Source: Talpa occidentalis | Lineage: Eukaryota; Chordata; Mammalia; Eulipotyphla; Talpidae | Assembly: GCF_014898055.3 (NCBI RefSeq) | Contig: NW_023605194.1 | Span: 96,355,258-96,419,257, forward strand | Length of the DNA stretch: 64,000 nt | Reading direction: 5' to 3' | In this document: piece after piece, positions 12,301-62,486 of the stretch | Numbering within the stretch: position 1 is the stretch's first letter | Layout of the letters: each line of letters begins with the position of its first letter | Translations under genes and position numbers: made by a program | The notes under the pieces: generated by a model | The model's input: the letters and a program-made list of their open reading frames with translations, nothing else | What the model was told of the DNA's origin: nothing | Databases searched by the model: none

Positions 12301-12920
12301 TACCTTTAAAAATGCAATGGATATGATTTGATTTCTTAATTTTACAGAAAATTTTCAACTCTTGAATTTCTATTTGTTTTTAACTCTGGGCACAAGCAGC
12401 CAGCAGGACTCACTGACACAGAACAATGGAGGCAAGGACTGAGTATTAGCCCTGTACCCTGCATGACTCGTGGCTAGAAACTGACATCGGGATGGACTAA
12501 TTCTTAATTTCAAACCTGTGGGAATGTGGGTTACTATGAAAGGTTAAAACAATTTTTTCTGAGACTCTCACTAGTATAGGATTTCCCTGTGATACTCAGA
12601 AGGGAAAGATAGAATGGAAAAGTGGAATCTCCATAAACTAATTGTTTAAGAGACCTGGTATTGCACAAAACCTCCACCATTTTCTGGCTATCCTTCAGTA
12701 ATTACATTCCTTGTTTATTTCAACATTTTTTAATCAAGGTAACAGTGATTTACAACTTTGATTATGTTCTGGAGGTATAGGATCTCCCCTGAAGGTGTTG
12801 TTACCATGCCATAACCACAACCCACAGTTCTCCACCAAAGTCCATTGTGTTTCCTCTCCACCTTGCTCTTCTCTGCCTCTTCCTCCCTCCTCCCTGGTAG
12901 CCTCAGTTCTATAGTCAAAT
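12301..12920. other. Intergenic, no gene seen
   Basis: No exon, RNA gene or confidently named repeat. Confidence 0.35.
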
Positions 12921-12924
12921 TTCT

Positions 12925-13125
12925 AAGTTTTGTTATTGGTTAGCTTTTATTTGACCTTGTTTCGTTTCTTTATATGCCCCCTAACAGTGACAGCATCCAG
13001 TATTTTTCTTTCTTCTTCTGATGAATTTCGCTGAGCATAACCCCTTTTAGTTCCATCCATGTTGTTGCAAATGGCAAGAGTTTATCTCCTTTAATAATAG
13101 CTGAGTAATAATCCATTGTGGCTAT
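12925..13125 (-). mobile_element. LINE-1 ORF2-end fragment, antisense
   Basis: Shows the complement of ORF2: gctgagcataacccc, ttccatccatgttgttgcaa and gagtaataatccattgtgg. No duplication of flanks seen. Confidence 0.65.
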
Positions 13126-14480
13126 GGTGCCAGTATCTCCTCCCTTAGCTTTTTCTTTATAAGGAGACAACCTTGGCTGTGGGGGTTTCTGGCACAGATC
13201 CAAGGGCCATGCCAGTCTGTGTCCTATCATTATGGAGTGCTGCTTGAACGGGTACAAAGAGATCAAGCTGTGCTGGAAAGTACAATTGTGGGTGAAAACG
13301 ATCTACAGAGTTTGAATGGTTAGACTGCAGAGATGCTATCACATTTACTCCTAGCTTCAGAGGTCATGATGGACATCTAAGTTATTAAAAATAGTTATAT
13401 GCCCCCTGCTCCTACTATTTGATGCCTATGAATAGCTCTTAGTCACAGTAACTCTGGGGTTTCTAAGCAAATTTGGCTGAGTTATACAGAGATCTAGAGA
13501 GGGTCAATTTTTTTCAGAAAATGAGAGTTGTAGTGAAATTTTTTTCTGTTAGGGATATTTATAATTATCATTTATTCGATAAACTGAGTGCAGTAAAATT
13601 ATTCTCTGCTTTCAAAGAGTTTACACATATTTCAGTTGGTAAAATTAAAATTTTACTAATATTTCCTTGCATTGCACATGGTTGAAAGTGGTAGTGGACA
13701 GAAAGCTAGCAACTTAAAATACATCACTTTATTAAGATCAAAAAAAAACTAAATACCTTACTAAAAACTTACCTAATATTGTACTAAATATCTAGCATAA
13801 TAACAATCAGAGAAAAGAGATAAAAATCACCCCAAAGACACACACAGAGCAACCTGCCGACTGCAGAGCAGGATAGGCAGAGTCTTGGGAATCAAGGAAA
13901 GCAAACCATGTGCATTAGGGTGGGCAAGTGGGGGGCTGAACAGAAATATCACACAGGATTTGGCACTAGATGTGTAGGTTTAGGAAAGGCAGATGAGAGA
14001 TGTGTCCTTACCCAGAGAACAGTTTATCATATTTATCAAATGGAGGCAGTGGGTGGGTGGGTAACCTGGGATAAAGAATATTATTAAGCCATAAAAGACT
14101 AGCAAGTACATACACTGAGTTCTGGTCAATCAACCTTTAAAACGATGGTTCAGCTCAACCCGTAGGAAGATAAAAGCAGAGCCAGCTATGCAGAACTCAC
14201 ACAGACAAGCCCATAAAAGGAACATGGGCAGGAAGCACTAAACAGGCCAACAACCAAGTCATCAGTTGGTGACAGTAAAGCCCCTGCTCTTTTTAAGTTG
14301 ATGATCATGAAATATTTGGCAAAAAGCATCAGAATATGATAACTGATGTCTCTTTCGATGTGGACATGCTACTAGGAAATGCTCTTTAGAAAAGCAGAAG
14401 AGGCCAAAATCCCTGACATTCATTGACAATAGCTTCTTGAAAAGTAAATAAAATATAAGGATAATGTCCTTCATGTTTAA
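13126..14480. other. Intergenic, no gene seen
   Basis: Mixed composition without a recognised exon, RNA gene or repeat. Confidence 0.35.
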
Positions 14481-14489
14481 TTTACACTA

Positions 14490-14600
14490 AAATTACTTAT
14501 TGAGGATCTACTATATGCAAGGCATTGTTTTAGACATTGGGAATATAGCATTGAAAAACAGACAAAAATCTTCACATTACATTCTAGTACAGTTAGATGA
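14490..14600 (-). mobile_element. L2 3' end fragment
   Basis: ttgaggatctactatatgc, aaggcattgttttagacatt and gggaatatagcattg follow the complement of the L2 3' end. Confidence 0.6.
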
Positions 14601-14689
14601 AAACACACACACATAAATGAAGTCCGCATTCGTCAATGCTAGGAAGTTCTCATTGGCTGAGTGGGAAGGAGGGAAGTAGTCCTTACGTG

Positions 14690-15085
14690 TATGGCATGAT
14701 GGGATGTGCCATCGAAAACAGAGTGGAGGGCCTCCCCGGTGGCGCAGCGGTTGAGCGCTGGGTTGCGAAGCTGCCCGCGGCCTCTGCGGCGCCGGTTCGA
14801 TCCCCGGCTGCTCCCCTCAGCAGTGTACTTCGGTCCTTCTGCCTGCTCTGCTCCCTGCTCTGGCTCTGGTGAATTCTCTCATCCTCCCGCACTTCTGACT
14901 GTACCCAGTACATGTATAAACAAAACAAACAAACAAACAAACAAACAAATAAATAAAAACATGCCTCCATTAAAAAAAAAATTCTTTAAAAAAAAAAAAA
15001 AGAAAACAGAGTGGAACTATGGTGATGGGACATGGGTGAATCACCCGAGATGATAAAGCATACATTGTATAAAAATGAAGAACGA
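14690..15085 (+). mobile_element. LINE-1 3' UTR fragment interrupted by a SINE
   Basis: The flanks of the SINE at 14728 join to aactatggtgatgggacatgg and acattgtataaaaatgaaga, matching the L1 3' end also found at 26560-26770. Confidence 0.55.
14728..15001 (+). mobile_element. tRNA-derived SINE, young, box A and B intact
   Basis: Perfect 14-base target duplication gaaaacagagtgga (14714-14727, 15002-15015). Box A tggcgcagcgg and box B ggttcgatccc are intact. The CAAA-type tail is followed by the extension acatgcctccatta. It lacks the about 40-base segment between the tRNA head and the cccctcagcagtg block. Confidence 0.93.
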
Positions 15086-15148
15086 GGGCCTCCCTGGTGG
15101 TGCAAGGGGTTAAGATGCAACCTATGAAGCTAATTGCAGCCAGGCTGT
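15086..15148 (+). mobile_element. tRNA-derived SINE, head fragment
   Basis: Only the first about 60 bases are kept (gggcctccctggtggtgcaa to attgcagcc). Confidence 0.6.
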
Positions 15149-15425
15149 CCCTCTTTCCTGGAGATTGGCTTTGCCTTTATCTTTCATTGACTTGCGGGCC
15201 TACTGCTTCTCGTTTTGTGTGTGTCCCAACATGATTTTATCCCTGAGGTTCTGATTTATTCCCTTCATTTCTTGACCCCTGTGTCTCTTCTCCCTATGCA
15301 TCTTTCTCAGTATTGTGACCCTTAAGTCTCTACCCCAGCTTGATGACATATTCTTGGAGGCTTCCCCACCAACTCTTGGACATTTTCCTCATTCATCATC
15401 CTTTGTTTCTTTCTTAGAAAAATAA
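15149..15425. other. Intergenic, no gene seen
   Basis: Pyrimidine-rich on the + strand; nothing recognised. Confidence 0.35.
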
Positions 15426-15428
15426 TTT

Positions 15429-15715
15429 AGGGCCTCCCTGGTGGCTCAAGGGCTTAAGCACTGCACTGTGAAGCAATCTGCAGCCTCTTCAGCATGAGTT
15501 CCATCCCCGGCCAGCCAGAGAGAAACCCACATGGCACAGCAGACCTCTCCTGACTCGCCCGCTGCTCCTGTCCTGTTCTGTTCCCCACTCTGTCTCTGGT
15601 GAATCTTCTCACCCCCCACACCTCTGGCCTGTACCCAAGCTCTTGTATTCATAAATAACTAAATCTTTTTTTAAAATGATGTAAAAATATATAAAATAAA
15701 AAATAAAATAAATAA
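15429..15715 (+). mobile_element. tRNA-derived SINE
   Basis: Family body complete from gggcctccctggtggctc to a long A/T-rich tail. Box B is mutated (agttccatccc). Confidence 0.85.
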
Positions 15716-17400
15716 AGTGGGCAGGAAAGGTCTTGCTGAAAACACAAGAGACATTAAAGTATTAAAAGAGGTGAAGGTGGGAGCCGAAGAAATGGAGTTC
15801 TGAAATGACAACATGAGGGCTTGTTTGTTCTGGGTACAGAAAAGACAGGGCAGCCAAAGTGAGCTGAGAAGAAGAGTTTATCGATAAGACACTGAGGCCA
15901 GAAAAACCAGTGATTTGTTGAAAGCAGGAGAAGTGGCTGCAGGAGAACATAGAGCTCCTGATTTTGAACCAACTGTTCTTTTCAGTGAACTGAGCATGTA
16001 ATTAATGTTCTGAAGTTAACTTCTAGAAAGAGAATTGCAATTCCACCTTGATTAATGTGGTTTTAGAGTATGTTATGATATTTCCTTCAGTCAGACAGAA
16101 AAATATTCATTTTAAGTTCAGTGTTTCTATGTGAAGTTTTTGCCATTACTATTATAATTTGAATGAAATATTTTTCTTTATGCACTTCATTCCCTTCATT
16201 CATTTGATCTATTGCCCCTTCTTTTTATGTTCCCCTTTAGGTGGTACAAGAATAAACATTTTGCATAAGCAGATTGCAATGTTTGTTTTTTTTTTTAATT
16301 TCTGACACAGAATATCATTAGTTATCCTTCCTGGGCTTCTACCACTGTAAATTAACTCCTTTAACTCCTTAGACTTGTGGGATGGCTCTCCAAGTTGCTG
16401 GTTAGAAAAGGATTGGGAGTAGAACTGAAGGAAGCTTAGGAGTCCAGTCCTGAGGAGGCATCTGGGTGGGGAGGGGGTGAAAAGGAGAAAGCTGGGAGAC
16501 CTCTAATCAAAATACTCCTGGTTAACTATTTTGTAAAAAGCATTGAGGGCTAATAGTCTCCAAGTTAGATAGATTGATTAGAGAGTGATTAAGATGAAGA
16601 ATAAATCTTTCCCTTGAATAAAAAGAGATGCCCCCCCACAATAAAAAGTATACAGAGCCAGACAGTAATTTTCTTTTAATATCTGCTTTCCACTTGATTA
16701 TGTGACTTAAGTAAGCTACAAAAACTTTTCATAAATTTCTGTTTTGAAAGTTCTTGGTTGAAGCATTTGGATTAATTGTAGATGATGCCATATTTCTAAT
16801 ATTTTATATTTGTTAGAAAGCTAGCCCAACTGTAACCTGCCCATAGATATCAAGCAAATGCCTTAAAATCATTTACCACAACAGTATAAATGATTGAGAT
16901 TTCATGATTGTCATTTTTAGAATAGATTTATTCTACTTACACAATTTTGACTGTAACAAAATCAGCTCAATGTTTGTCAATTTAAAATGTTCTTTACAGC
17001 TGTCACTGTGAATGAAGCTGGTAAGCGCCATTTGATGTATGAATATTTGTTTCTGAAGCTTCAAATACATTGACTATACCCATCAGTCTTCAAGGTTATT
17101 TGTATTGACCTGAAGGAGTGTCAGAAATTCTGCTGGTAGAGATGATATTTTCAGTTTCGGTTATGTTCAAAATTTCACTGCAACTGCTACTATTGTTAGC
17201 TTCATTCTGGGAGATGATAAGCTGAAGTTGAGAGATTAGATATTGTCCAATGTCTGTAGGTAAGAATTTAAAATGTTAGATTAATTTTAAGTTCCATATA
17301 ATAGGATCTGCATTATATATCCTCCTCATAATTAAAAGATAAAATAATTATAGATTACTTATTGAGTGTTTACTTTTTTGTATATTTTTTACTTTTTAAT
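15716..17400. other. Intergenic, no gene seen
   Basis: AT-rich sequence; no exon, RNA gene or named repeat found. Confidence 0.35.
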
Positions 17401-18829
17401 GTATTAATGAAAATCATTTGACAACCTATTGTTCTAAGCACTGAAGATACAGCAATGAACAAAACTGATATGCAAATTTGCCTTCATGAAGGTATATTTT
17501 AAGGAAGGATGACAGGTGATTAAAGTATAAATAAACAAACAAGCAAGTATACAATGTTCCAAGTTGCATCTAATGCTAGGCAACAAAGAGCTGAGAATTG
17601 AGTATGATTATTTTGCCCAGTGTTCTTGGAGAAGATTTCATTGACATAATGCCGCTTAAATAGAGACCTGAAAGCAGAAAGGAAATGAGACAAATGAATG
17701 AGTGGAGAATATCCCAAGCAGAAGGAACAATAAGCAAAGACCCTTGAAGCAGTAACAGGATCGGAGAGTAAAAAGGAAAGAAATAGGATATGAAGAATCA
17801 GGCTATGAAGAGAATCAGGCTAAATCATGCAGATTCTGGTGACTATCATAGGTCTTTGACTACTACTCTGAGATACGAAACCAGTGAAAAGGTTTTCACG
17901 GAAGAGTTACTGTGGTGTATAGGACATTCTGAGTGACATGCAGATAGTACATTATCAGAGACTAAGAGAAAAGCTGTAAGATCAATTGTGAGGTTATGTC
18001 AATAAGCTAGACTAGAAATGATGATGTCTTAGATTCATACAACAACCATTGACATGGTGAAAAATGGTCAAGAAATGGTTAAATATGTTTACTGATACAT
18101 GGGAAGCAAGATCTGGAGGAAAGAGGAGTCAAGGATGTCTATCCAGTAAATGTAAAATGATAGTTATGATATCTTGAGATATGAAGGCCTTTGGAAACAC
18201 CAGGTTTGAAAGTTAAGATCAAGAATACAACTTTGTACTCATGTTTGATAGATATACTAGATATTTGAGTAAAGATGTTTTTGAAAGGATTGCTCATGTG
18301 AGTCTGGAATTCAGAGAAATTCAGATGACATAAGTAAATTTGGCAGTCATCATTTTACAGATGATATTTAAAGTCATGAAAGTAGATGAGAACCATCTTA
18401 TTAGTAACTAAATTGAGAAAAAAATTCCAAGAATTGAATGTGGGGACAGTAAATATTTAAACATTGGAGGAGCCAGCAAAGGTGACTAAGACAAAACAAT
18501 GAATGATCATAGAGGATATCAGTGGTATAAGATGAGCTAAACACTTCAAAACATGAAAGTGACCAACAGTGTCAAATGCTGCCAAAGATCAAATTAGTGA
18601 GAATTGAAAACCATCAATAACATTGACAAGAATGCTCAACATAATGTTGAGTGAAGGATAAAAAAACTCATTGAAAAAACTTCAATAGGAAATAGGTAGA
18701 GAGAAACTAGAGACAAACTGTGGACTCAACTTTCAATAAGTTTTGCTGTTAAAAGAAATCAAGAAGGGATTGTACCTGTGTTGAGGGGGAATGATGCAAA
18801 ATAAATACCTCTTTAAAAAATGAAACAGC

Positions 18830-19140
18830 AAAATAAGTCAGAAAGAAAAAGAAAAATACCGGTTGGTCTCACTCATAGCAGGAATTTAGAAAACCTAAAT
18901 AAGGGGCCAGGAAAAAGACTAATTAATACAAAGTAAAAATCAAAATCAACAAGCAACTATAAACCAGAGACACAGTATGGGTTGGGGAGAGGAAGGACTA
19001 ATGTCAAAATAAGGGGGGGTGTAATTGTATGGGGAATACAACCAAAATGAAAATGCATACATTGTGCAAAAATGAAAAATTATGTAAGAATTATATAAAA
19101 TAAAATATTTTAAAAAATAACAATAGAAAAAAATAAAAAT
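18830..19140 (+). mobile_element. LINE-1 3' end, 5'-truncated
   Basis: Clear ORF2-end/3' UTR landmarks: gtctcactcatagcagg, ggaaaaagactaattaatac, ataaaccagagacacag, atgaaaatgcatacattgtg and an A-rich end. Less diverged than the 3904 copy. Confidence 0.85.
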
Positions 19141-19157
19141 AAATAAAAAAAGAAACA

Positions 19158-19384
19158 GGGCCTCCCCTGGTGGCACAGGTGGTTGAGCTCTGCACTCTTA
19201 AGCTGGGTCCCACATGGCACAGTAGACCTCTCCTGTCGTGCCCACTGCACCCCTCAGCAGTGTATTTCATCAGTCTGCCTGTTCTGTTCCCCACTCTGTT
19301 TCTGGTGAATCCTCTCACTCTCCCACGATTCTGGCCTGTACCCCGGTTCTTGTATAAATAAATAAATCTTAAAAAATAAAAAAA
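19158..19384 (+). mobile_element. tRNA-derived SINE, internally deleted form lacking box B
   Basis: From the head (ctctgcactcttaagctg) the sequence jumps directly to ggtcccacatggcac, omitting the about 50 bases that carry box B. An A-rich target duplication (aaaaaagaaaca) flanks it. The copy at 53250 has a similar gap. Confidence 0.85.
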
Positions 19385-20129
19385 TAAAAAAGAAACAAAA
19401 TGTCAGTATATTTGTATCTATAGAGGTGGAGATGATACAATAGAGAAGGAGAACAATTGTCAGAGTGATGAAATTGCAGGGAGAGGAGGCAAGAAATAAT
19501 GGAAGCCAATATATTAATGGTGGACATGGGCAGTAGAGCCATAGAAACAAGAGATGACTGCACATTGACATACACACCATCCTGATAGTAAGGTGTGATA
19601 ATGGCAGATGAGACAGTGTTCTTCTGATACCTTCTTTTTCCTCAGTGAAATAGCAAACAATGTGATCACCTGAGAATAAGGAAGGAAAAACATAGATATC
19701 TGTGAAGAGAGTATAAAATAGTCAACTAAGAACTGGAGAGTGAATGAATCACGGATGTAAGATTGCTTGTCAGCACAGAGACACACGCTGCTAATATACA
19801 CACCATTCCTATGAGATCCATGTTATTCATACAACTTTTATAGATGAGAAATCAAAAGTACAGGAATCTCTCATGATTTGTCCAAAGCCACTGTGTTAAT
19901 GAATGAAGGTGATTTACATTTATAGTAATATTATAGGAAATTTACATTTATAGTAATATTAAAGGAATAATCAAATAATATGAGATAGAGAAGGGTATAG
20001 AACCCCAAACACAGATACAAATTCATGCTGGAAGGCTGATAACTCTTTTTGTAGAGTGTAACAAGAGGACACAGTTACACAGATAGGCTTGTGTAAGTCC
20101 TTTGTATGTCTCTTAAGGTTTTCTTTTTT

Positions 20130-20388
20130 TTAAAAGTTTTATTTATTTATTTATACAAGCACTGGGTACAGTCAGAAGCACGGAAGGGTGAGAGAATTCA
20201 CCAGAGCCAGAGCGGGGAGCAGAACAGACAGACTGAGGAAATACACTGATGAGCAGCAGGCGCACCAGGAGAGGTCTGCTGCACCATGTGGAAGCCTCGC
20301 CAGTTGGCGGGGGGATTGAACCAGCGCTGCCGAGGCTGCAGGCAGCTTCGCAGCCCAGTGCTCAACTGCTGTGCCACTGGGGAGGCCC
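20130..20388 (-). mobile_element. tRNA-derived SINE, antisense
   Basis: Perfect 15-base target duplication aaggttttctttttt (20115-20129, 20389-20403). Ends in gtgccactggggaggcc. Confidence 0.92.
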
Positions 20389-20403
20389 AAGGTTTTCTTT
20401 TTT

Positions 20404-20963
20404 GTATCAATTTGAAAGAGTTGTGTTATAAGGATATTGCCCCTCACCTTTTATTATATGCTTTGCATGCACTTCTGGAATTTTGTTTAGTTTTTTAAAT
20501 CTAAATTAATTGGTGATTTTGAGCAAAAATATTTTCAGTGGTTCATCTAGTCTTTTATTGAATTTTCCCTTACAAATTTCTACATGGTGTTCTTCAACCA
20601 AATTTTATATAAATGTCCTTCAATATTTTTTCTAAGATATTTATTACATTTTTTTTTCAATGTTCAGACTAATGAAGTAAGGATCTAATTTTTTCATCTA
20701 GACTAATGCAGTAGGGATCTCTGCCCACCCCACCTCCACCCCCACCCCCACCTCAGTGGTTGATTTTAATTAGTACGTGATGTCCACCCTCCAGCTTTTA
20801 GCCTGAAGCACCTCACGACTTGTGTAATATGACCAAGGAACACTTCCTTCTTCTGGATCAAAACTGCCGGTGAGTGTGTCAGGTTGTTCATCCTTGGTGG
20901 ATGCAGGAACAAAGAACTGCATACTTTTTCTCAAGCATTAGTGCCCCTCTAGAAGCATTCAGA
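20404..20963 (+). promoter_or_regulatory. ADAM7: Presumed ADAM7 promoter and 5' UTR (not resolved)
   Basis: The bases before the start codon are repeat-poor. No TATA box at a fixed distance, CpG island or convincing androgen-response element is seen. Family knowledge says ADAM7 is androgen-dependent and epididymis-restricted, so a CpG-poor promoter is expected. Confidence 0.35.
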
Positions 20964-58561
<37,598 letters not shown>

Positions 58562-59480
58562 AGATTTGGATGCAAGATCTTCACAGTCTTCCCTTGATCC
58601 TGTTACACAATATTCTGGTAGTTTTTCCAATATGCGTTATCCATATAGAAAATGTTTAAGAGAAACAACTTTGTGAAAATACTTGCCTGTAGAATGCACC
58701 TCCTGTAGCATAGGCCTATGTTACCAAAAAATTCTTAGCATTTTTCAGGTGCTTTTTTAGATCAACATAAAAAATCTAGTATTTTCCCACAAAATTTTAA
58801 TCAGGTTCATTAAAAAAAATAGTCAACACTTAGAGAATGGTGACTTACAATCCTTAGTATAATAAAGAAAACATTATTTACAGAAATTTATTTCTTTAGG
58901 AGCATAAAAGCATTTCTCTTAGTCTGAACAAGACGTGATTACCACTAATTCTGGTTCGAGTGAAATTTTTTCCTGCAAAAATGCCAAGACAATCAGTACA
59001 TTTGATTCCACTAGTTAATTGAAAGGTAGAGGACTATACAGCTCATTCCCCATCAACAAAGAACGTGAAATAGTCACCTTATCTACAGAATAGTTCTCAG
59101 AATCATGATGGACCTGAAATACTCCTGATTATTCTAAATTCCTAAGTGCTTAGAATTCCTTAAACCCTCACAGAAGAATTCAGGGGATTGCAAGAATTTT
59201 AGAAAATTAATTCCAGTTGAGAAAAAATACTCATAATTCCCATGAACAGCTTTTGAGAGCCTTATACCGAGGGATTTGTGCACTTCCCATGTAATACCTG
59301 TCATCTCTCATTCCTCCCTGACCGCTGATTATAGTGCGTGGGGTGTCCTGAAAATTATTTCAGTTATTTCTTATACTGATGCTTCTCAACATGTTCCCCT
59401 TTGTTTTGATTTTCTTTTTAACTGTTAAAGCTATGTGCAATTCTTTTTCATTTACTGAAATAAAGCTTTCAATTGCTAAC
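58562..59480 (+). other. ADAM7: ADAM7 3' UTR (extent inferred)
   Basis: This AT-rich sequence after the stop is almost free of recognisable repeats, unlike its surroundings, as expected of a 3' UTR. AATAAA hexamers occur at 58861-58866, 59459-59464 and 59503-59508. The cleavage point cannot be fixed by eye; I favour the pair near 59.46-59.51 kb. Confidence 0.5.
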
Positions 59481-59508
59481 TGCAAATTTTCTCATTCAAT
59501 TAAATAAA
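59459..59508 (+). terminator. ADAM7: Candidate ADAM7 polyadenylation signals
   Basis: Two AATAAA hexamers lie 44 bases apart (59459 and 59503). GT-rich sequence (gggttgtccttgg) follows about 20 bases after the second and could serve as the downstream element. Confidence 0.45.
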
Positions 59509-59509
59509 G

Positions 59510-59890
59510 GCTGCAAAATTGGGAAAGAAATGGGTTGTCCTTGGTGAAAGAGCTTCTGTTCTGTTGACTAGCTTGACATGCCCTGCCTGAGAATAGCGAG
59601 GACAGCAGTGAGTCAGCACTTTACACCTAGTCGGCACTGCCGGTTCAATAAAGACCATTCCTTTAAGAAAGAATATTGATAAAGGTGTGTACTTAAAGTG
59701 AAAAATGCTACTGTAGCTTTTTTAATGTAAATTTGTGAAAATCCATCTCCCATGCATACTAAACTTATTAAAGCAAACAACAGTCCCTGAGAGCCACCAT
59801 GAAGGTGAAACCTGACCCAGAGGCACAAGCCTTGGAGCAAAACCTGCTCTTTCACAGCCTAAGCAGCACAATGTGCTGTCTTTGCCTGTG
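59510..59890. other. Downstream intergenic, no gene seen
   Basis: Nothing recognised before repeat copy B. Confidence 0.4.
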
Positions 59891-59891
59891 C

Positions 59892-60371
59892 CTCTGCCCA
59901 CTCACCCACGCCCAACCCAGCCACTACAGCTCAAGGACTGGGTGGTGGGGGCAGCCGAAACCTGCTGGCAGCAGCAGTGATATTTTCGGGCCCTCAGTGG
60001 GGCTGGAGGCACTCTGCACCCCGTACCCCTTCAGCAGGCCTGGGTGTAACAGTGTCGAAGGGCAGGGCTGGGGGACAGCAGTACTGGGTCAGGAATCCCA
60101 GAGCTGCTTTATGGTGGGCTCTGCTGGGAATCCACCTTGTTGGCCACTGCCTCTACTGCTGCCTGCAGCTAGAGGGCGCTGCCGCGCTGGAGCGGGCCCA
60201 GTGGGGCCCCATGCTTAGCCCTGCAGCCTCTGGTGCAGGGGTTACTGTTGCCTCCTCTGCCCAAGCTTGCTCCAGCACAAGGCAACCTGACCACTGTGAC
60301 CCCAAAGGGTGTGCATACCCTGGGGCGGCGTGGCAGGGGAACCACTGCTACCTGCTGTTACTTAGGCCTCT
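59892..60371 (+). repeat. GC-rich interspersed repeat, copy B
   Basis: Direct repeat of copy A, starting about 2.5 kb downstream of it and differing by scattered substitutions and small gaps. The GC-rich sequence continues to about 60760 with degenerate internal units (ctctggtgcaggg repeated). Confidence 0.85.
60166..60180 (+). promoter_or_regulatory. CTCF-like motif in repeat copy B
   Basis: Same cagctagagggcgct as in copy A. Confidence 0.25.
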
Positions 60372-60765
60372 CTCTGCAGCCTGAGCCCTAGTGGGACCAA
60401 TGGTGGTGGCCAGTAAAATAGCGACCAGCTGCTGCTGCCCTCTGCCACCTGTGAGGGCTGCAGGCAGCTGTGCCTCTGGTGCAGGGCAACCACTACACCC
60501 CTACCACTAACATCAGCCTCCTGCTGCCCGTCACTACTTGGGTGCTGACCAGAGGCAGGAAACTTCAGCTGCTGCCACTGGAGCCGTGGGGCTCCGGAAA
60601 TCAAACCCAGCTTAGCTGGGAAGGATCTGCCCGCAGGCAGGAAACCTCTGCTTAGGCTTCCACCACTCAACTCTCCAGAAGAACTCTGCTGGGGTGGGGG
60701 CGGGAGGAGGAATGGGGGTGGCACCAATAAAACTACACCTCCTGCTGCTTAGGCTGTGAAAAACC
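60372..60765. repeat. GC-rich continuation of copy B
   Basis: Internally repetitive, rich in ctgctgc; ends near aataaaactacacctcctgc. Open frames here are a side effect of GC content. Confidence 0.5.
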
Positions 60766-62480
60766 GGTTTTGCCCAAGGTTTGGTTCCTGACTAGGGTAG
60801 CCTATTTTAAAAGGACAGTTAGATATTCATGTTTCTCTGAACAAAACTTAACACTGATGCGTAATGTGTATTTTGGTGATAACTTAAGATCACCTTCTTG
60901 ACATGTTAGTTTTGCTATTGTTCTCAAATATTTTCCAGAAAGCTCATCATCACTATTGCCACCACCTCCTCTGTCTTGAAGTCCACATACCAACGTCCAG
61001 TTTTTGTTTTTTTTTTGTTTTTTCAGATTTCTGTTCTCATCTCTAAATGTAAATATGTCTGGTACCTAAGTGCCTCATTGCTTTCTACCTACAAAGTCTC
61101 TCTATACTTCTATTCAGTGTCTCTGTTCTTCAGAAAACTCCAGGAGTTTTCTGACAGTTAAGTCCTGTTTTATTTTAGGGGGTGCATTCCACACTTGCCC
61201 ATACTGCTTATCCTAGACCCTGGAGACTCTGCCTATAGTCCTTCCCTTTGCTGTCATGACCTGCTCTGTTTCTTACGGAGCTCCTTCCAGTGCCTGATAC
61301 TTGGATTATTTCCAAATATCAAACAGCCACTTTGCCTTTTACTTGAAGCATTGTTTTATCAAATGATTATAGAATTAAAAAATGCACAATTTATGAGCTA
61401 AAATTGGAAGTCATAGTCTAAAGAAAAGTTAACACTTTCTTTTTAGAATGCAAATGTATAGCAGGTCAGCCCACGCCCAACCCATCAGAGAAGTTTCTAG
61501 AATGACCACTAGGTGGCCACATAGCAAACTAAATCTGTGCATAGGAAAATGGTAGATAATTTTATCCCTTTGTCAGATAGTCCTACACCTTCAAAATAAC
61601 TTACTTTAAATAAAGTTACTACGAAATTTGTTCAATTCCATCCCTTGTTATTAATGATATAACTCTAGGGGAATATGATCAGACAAAAATTCCTTCTCTG
61701 CCAGGGTCGTGGGTTGAGGGACACAGATTGAGTTCCCCAAACACCTGGAAGCTGGACACACAGTCTGAAAGCTTTGAATCAGGATTTAAAATTGGAGAAA
61801 TCCTATTCATTTGCAAGATGTCTTGAAATTGACATATAAATAGCCCCAAATAACCCAGTCTCCTGAAAACTACTGTAGGTATCTAGTTTGGGGGTTTGTT
61901 TTAATTTTGCATTATTGTTTACTATTTTTTCTGAAGGCCAGCAAATTAGTCACTGCTGCCATGGAAGCCTTAGAGACTTCTGCTTTCTAGAGGGGAGGGA
62001 TAATGGATAGAAAATGTCAGGAAAAGCACAGCCCATGTGACTTAATGTGTCTTTGCCATGGACCACTGATGACAATTGATGTCCTTCTACTAATCATCAC
62101 CAAGGAGTGAACAATATTGATTACACTCCTGAGCTTATTGGAAGCTTCCTGATCGCTTTCTGATGGCCAGGCTTTTAGGGAACTTAAGAGCTGTTATGTA
62201 GGGAAGTGGTTGTCTTACAGTCTTGACAGAATCCATTAACATCTTTCTGCAGGAAAAGCTGTGATGGTGAGCTATATGTAATGGATATTGATTGCTAAAA
62301 AAAGAAGATACATATAACTTTAAACCTCAGGCATCTCCAGGGACAAAAAATATAGAAGAAAGAGCTTAAGGACCATAGGGAAGCCAGCTGGGAAGAAATT
62401 GTACCAGAGCTGTCTTAAAGAATCTTAGATAAGTGAATTCAAAAGCCAAGTTCTTCTCGCTCAAGGATACAGTGATTTGC
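60766..62480. other. Downstream intergenic, no gene seen
   Basis: AT-rich. A CTCF-like ccactaggtggccac (13/15) lies at 61506-61520. A perfect short palindrome agaaaactccaggagttttct lies near 61132. Confidence 0.4.
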
Positions 62481-62486
62481 TACAAG

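Larger units (their letters stand above)
17405..19785 (-). mobile_element. Long ancient L2-like element split by L1 and SINE insertions
   Basis: Begins with L2-end features on the complementary strand (taagcactgaagatacagca) and continues colinearly for over 1.3 kb: agagacctgaaagcag, agcaaagacccttgaag, agaggagtcaaggatg, gtcaaatgctgcc. After the inserts it resumes near 19395 (gcagggagaggagg). Family named with caution. Confidence 0.5.

Noticed and set aside
1..20000. Search for the last exons of the neighbouring ADAMDEC1 or ADAM28
   Set aside because: No Cys-rich, disintegrin or HExxH-type exon was seen upstream on either strand.
20905..20920. Possible androgen-response element (ggaacaaagaactgc)
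   Set aside because: The half-site spacing and right half do not fit the accepted inverted or direct repeat forms.
59799..60727. Open frames of 139, 135 and 121 codons on both strands
   Set aside because: They overlap each other inside the GC-rich repeat; copy A breaks the same frames at different places, as expected for non-coding DNA.
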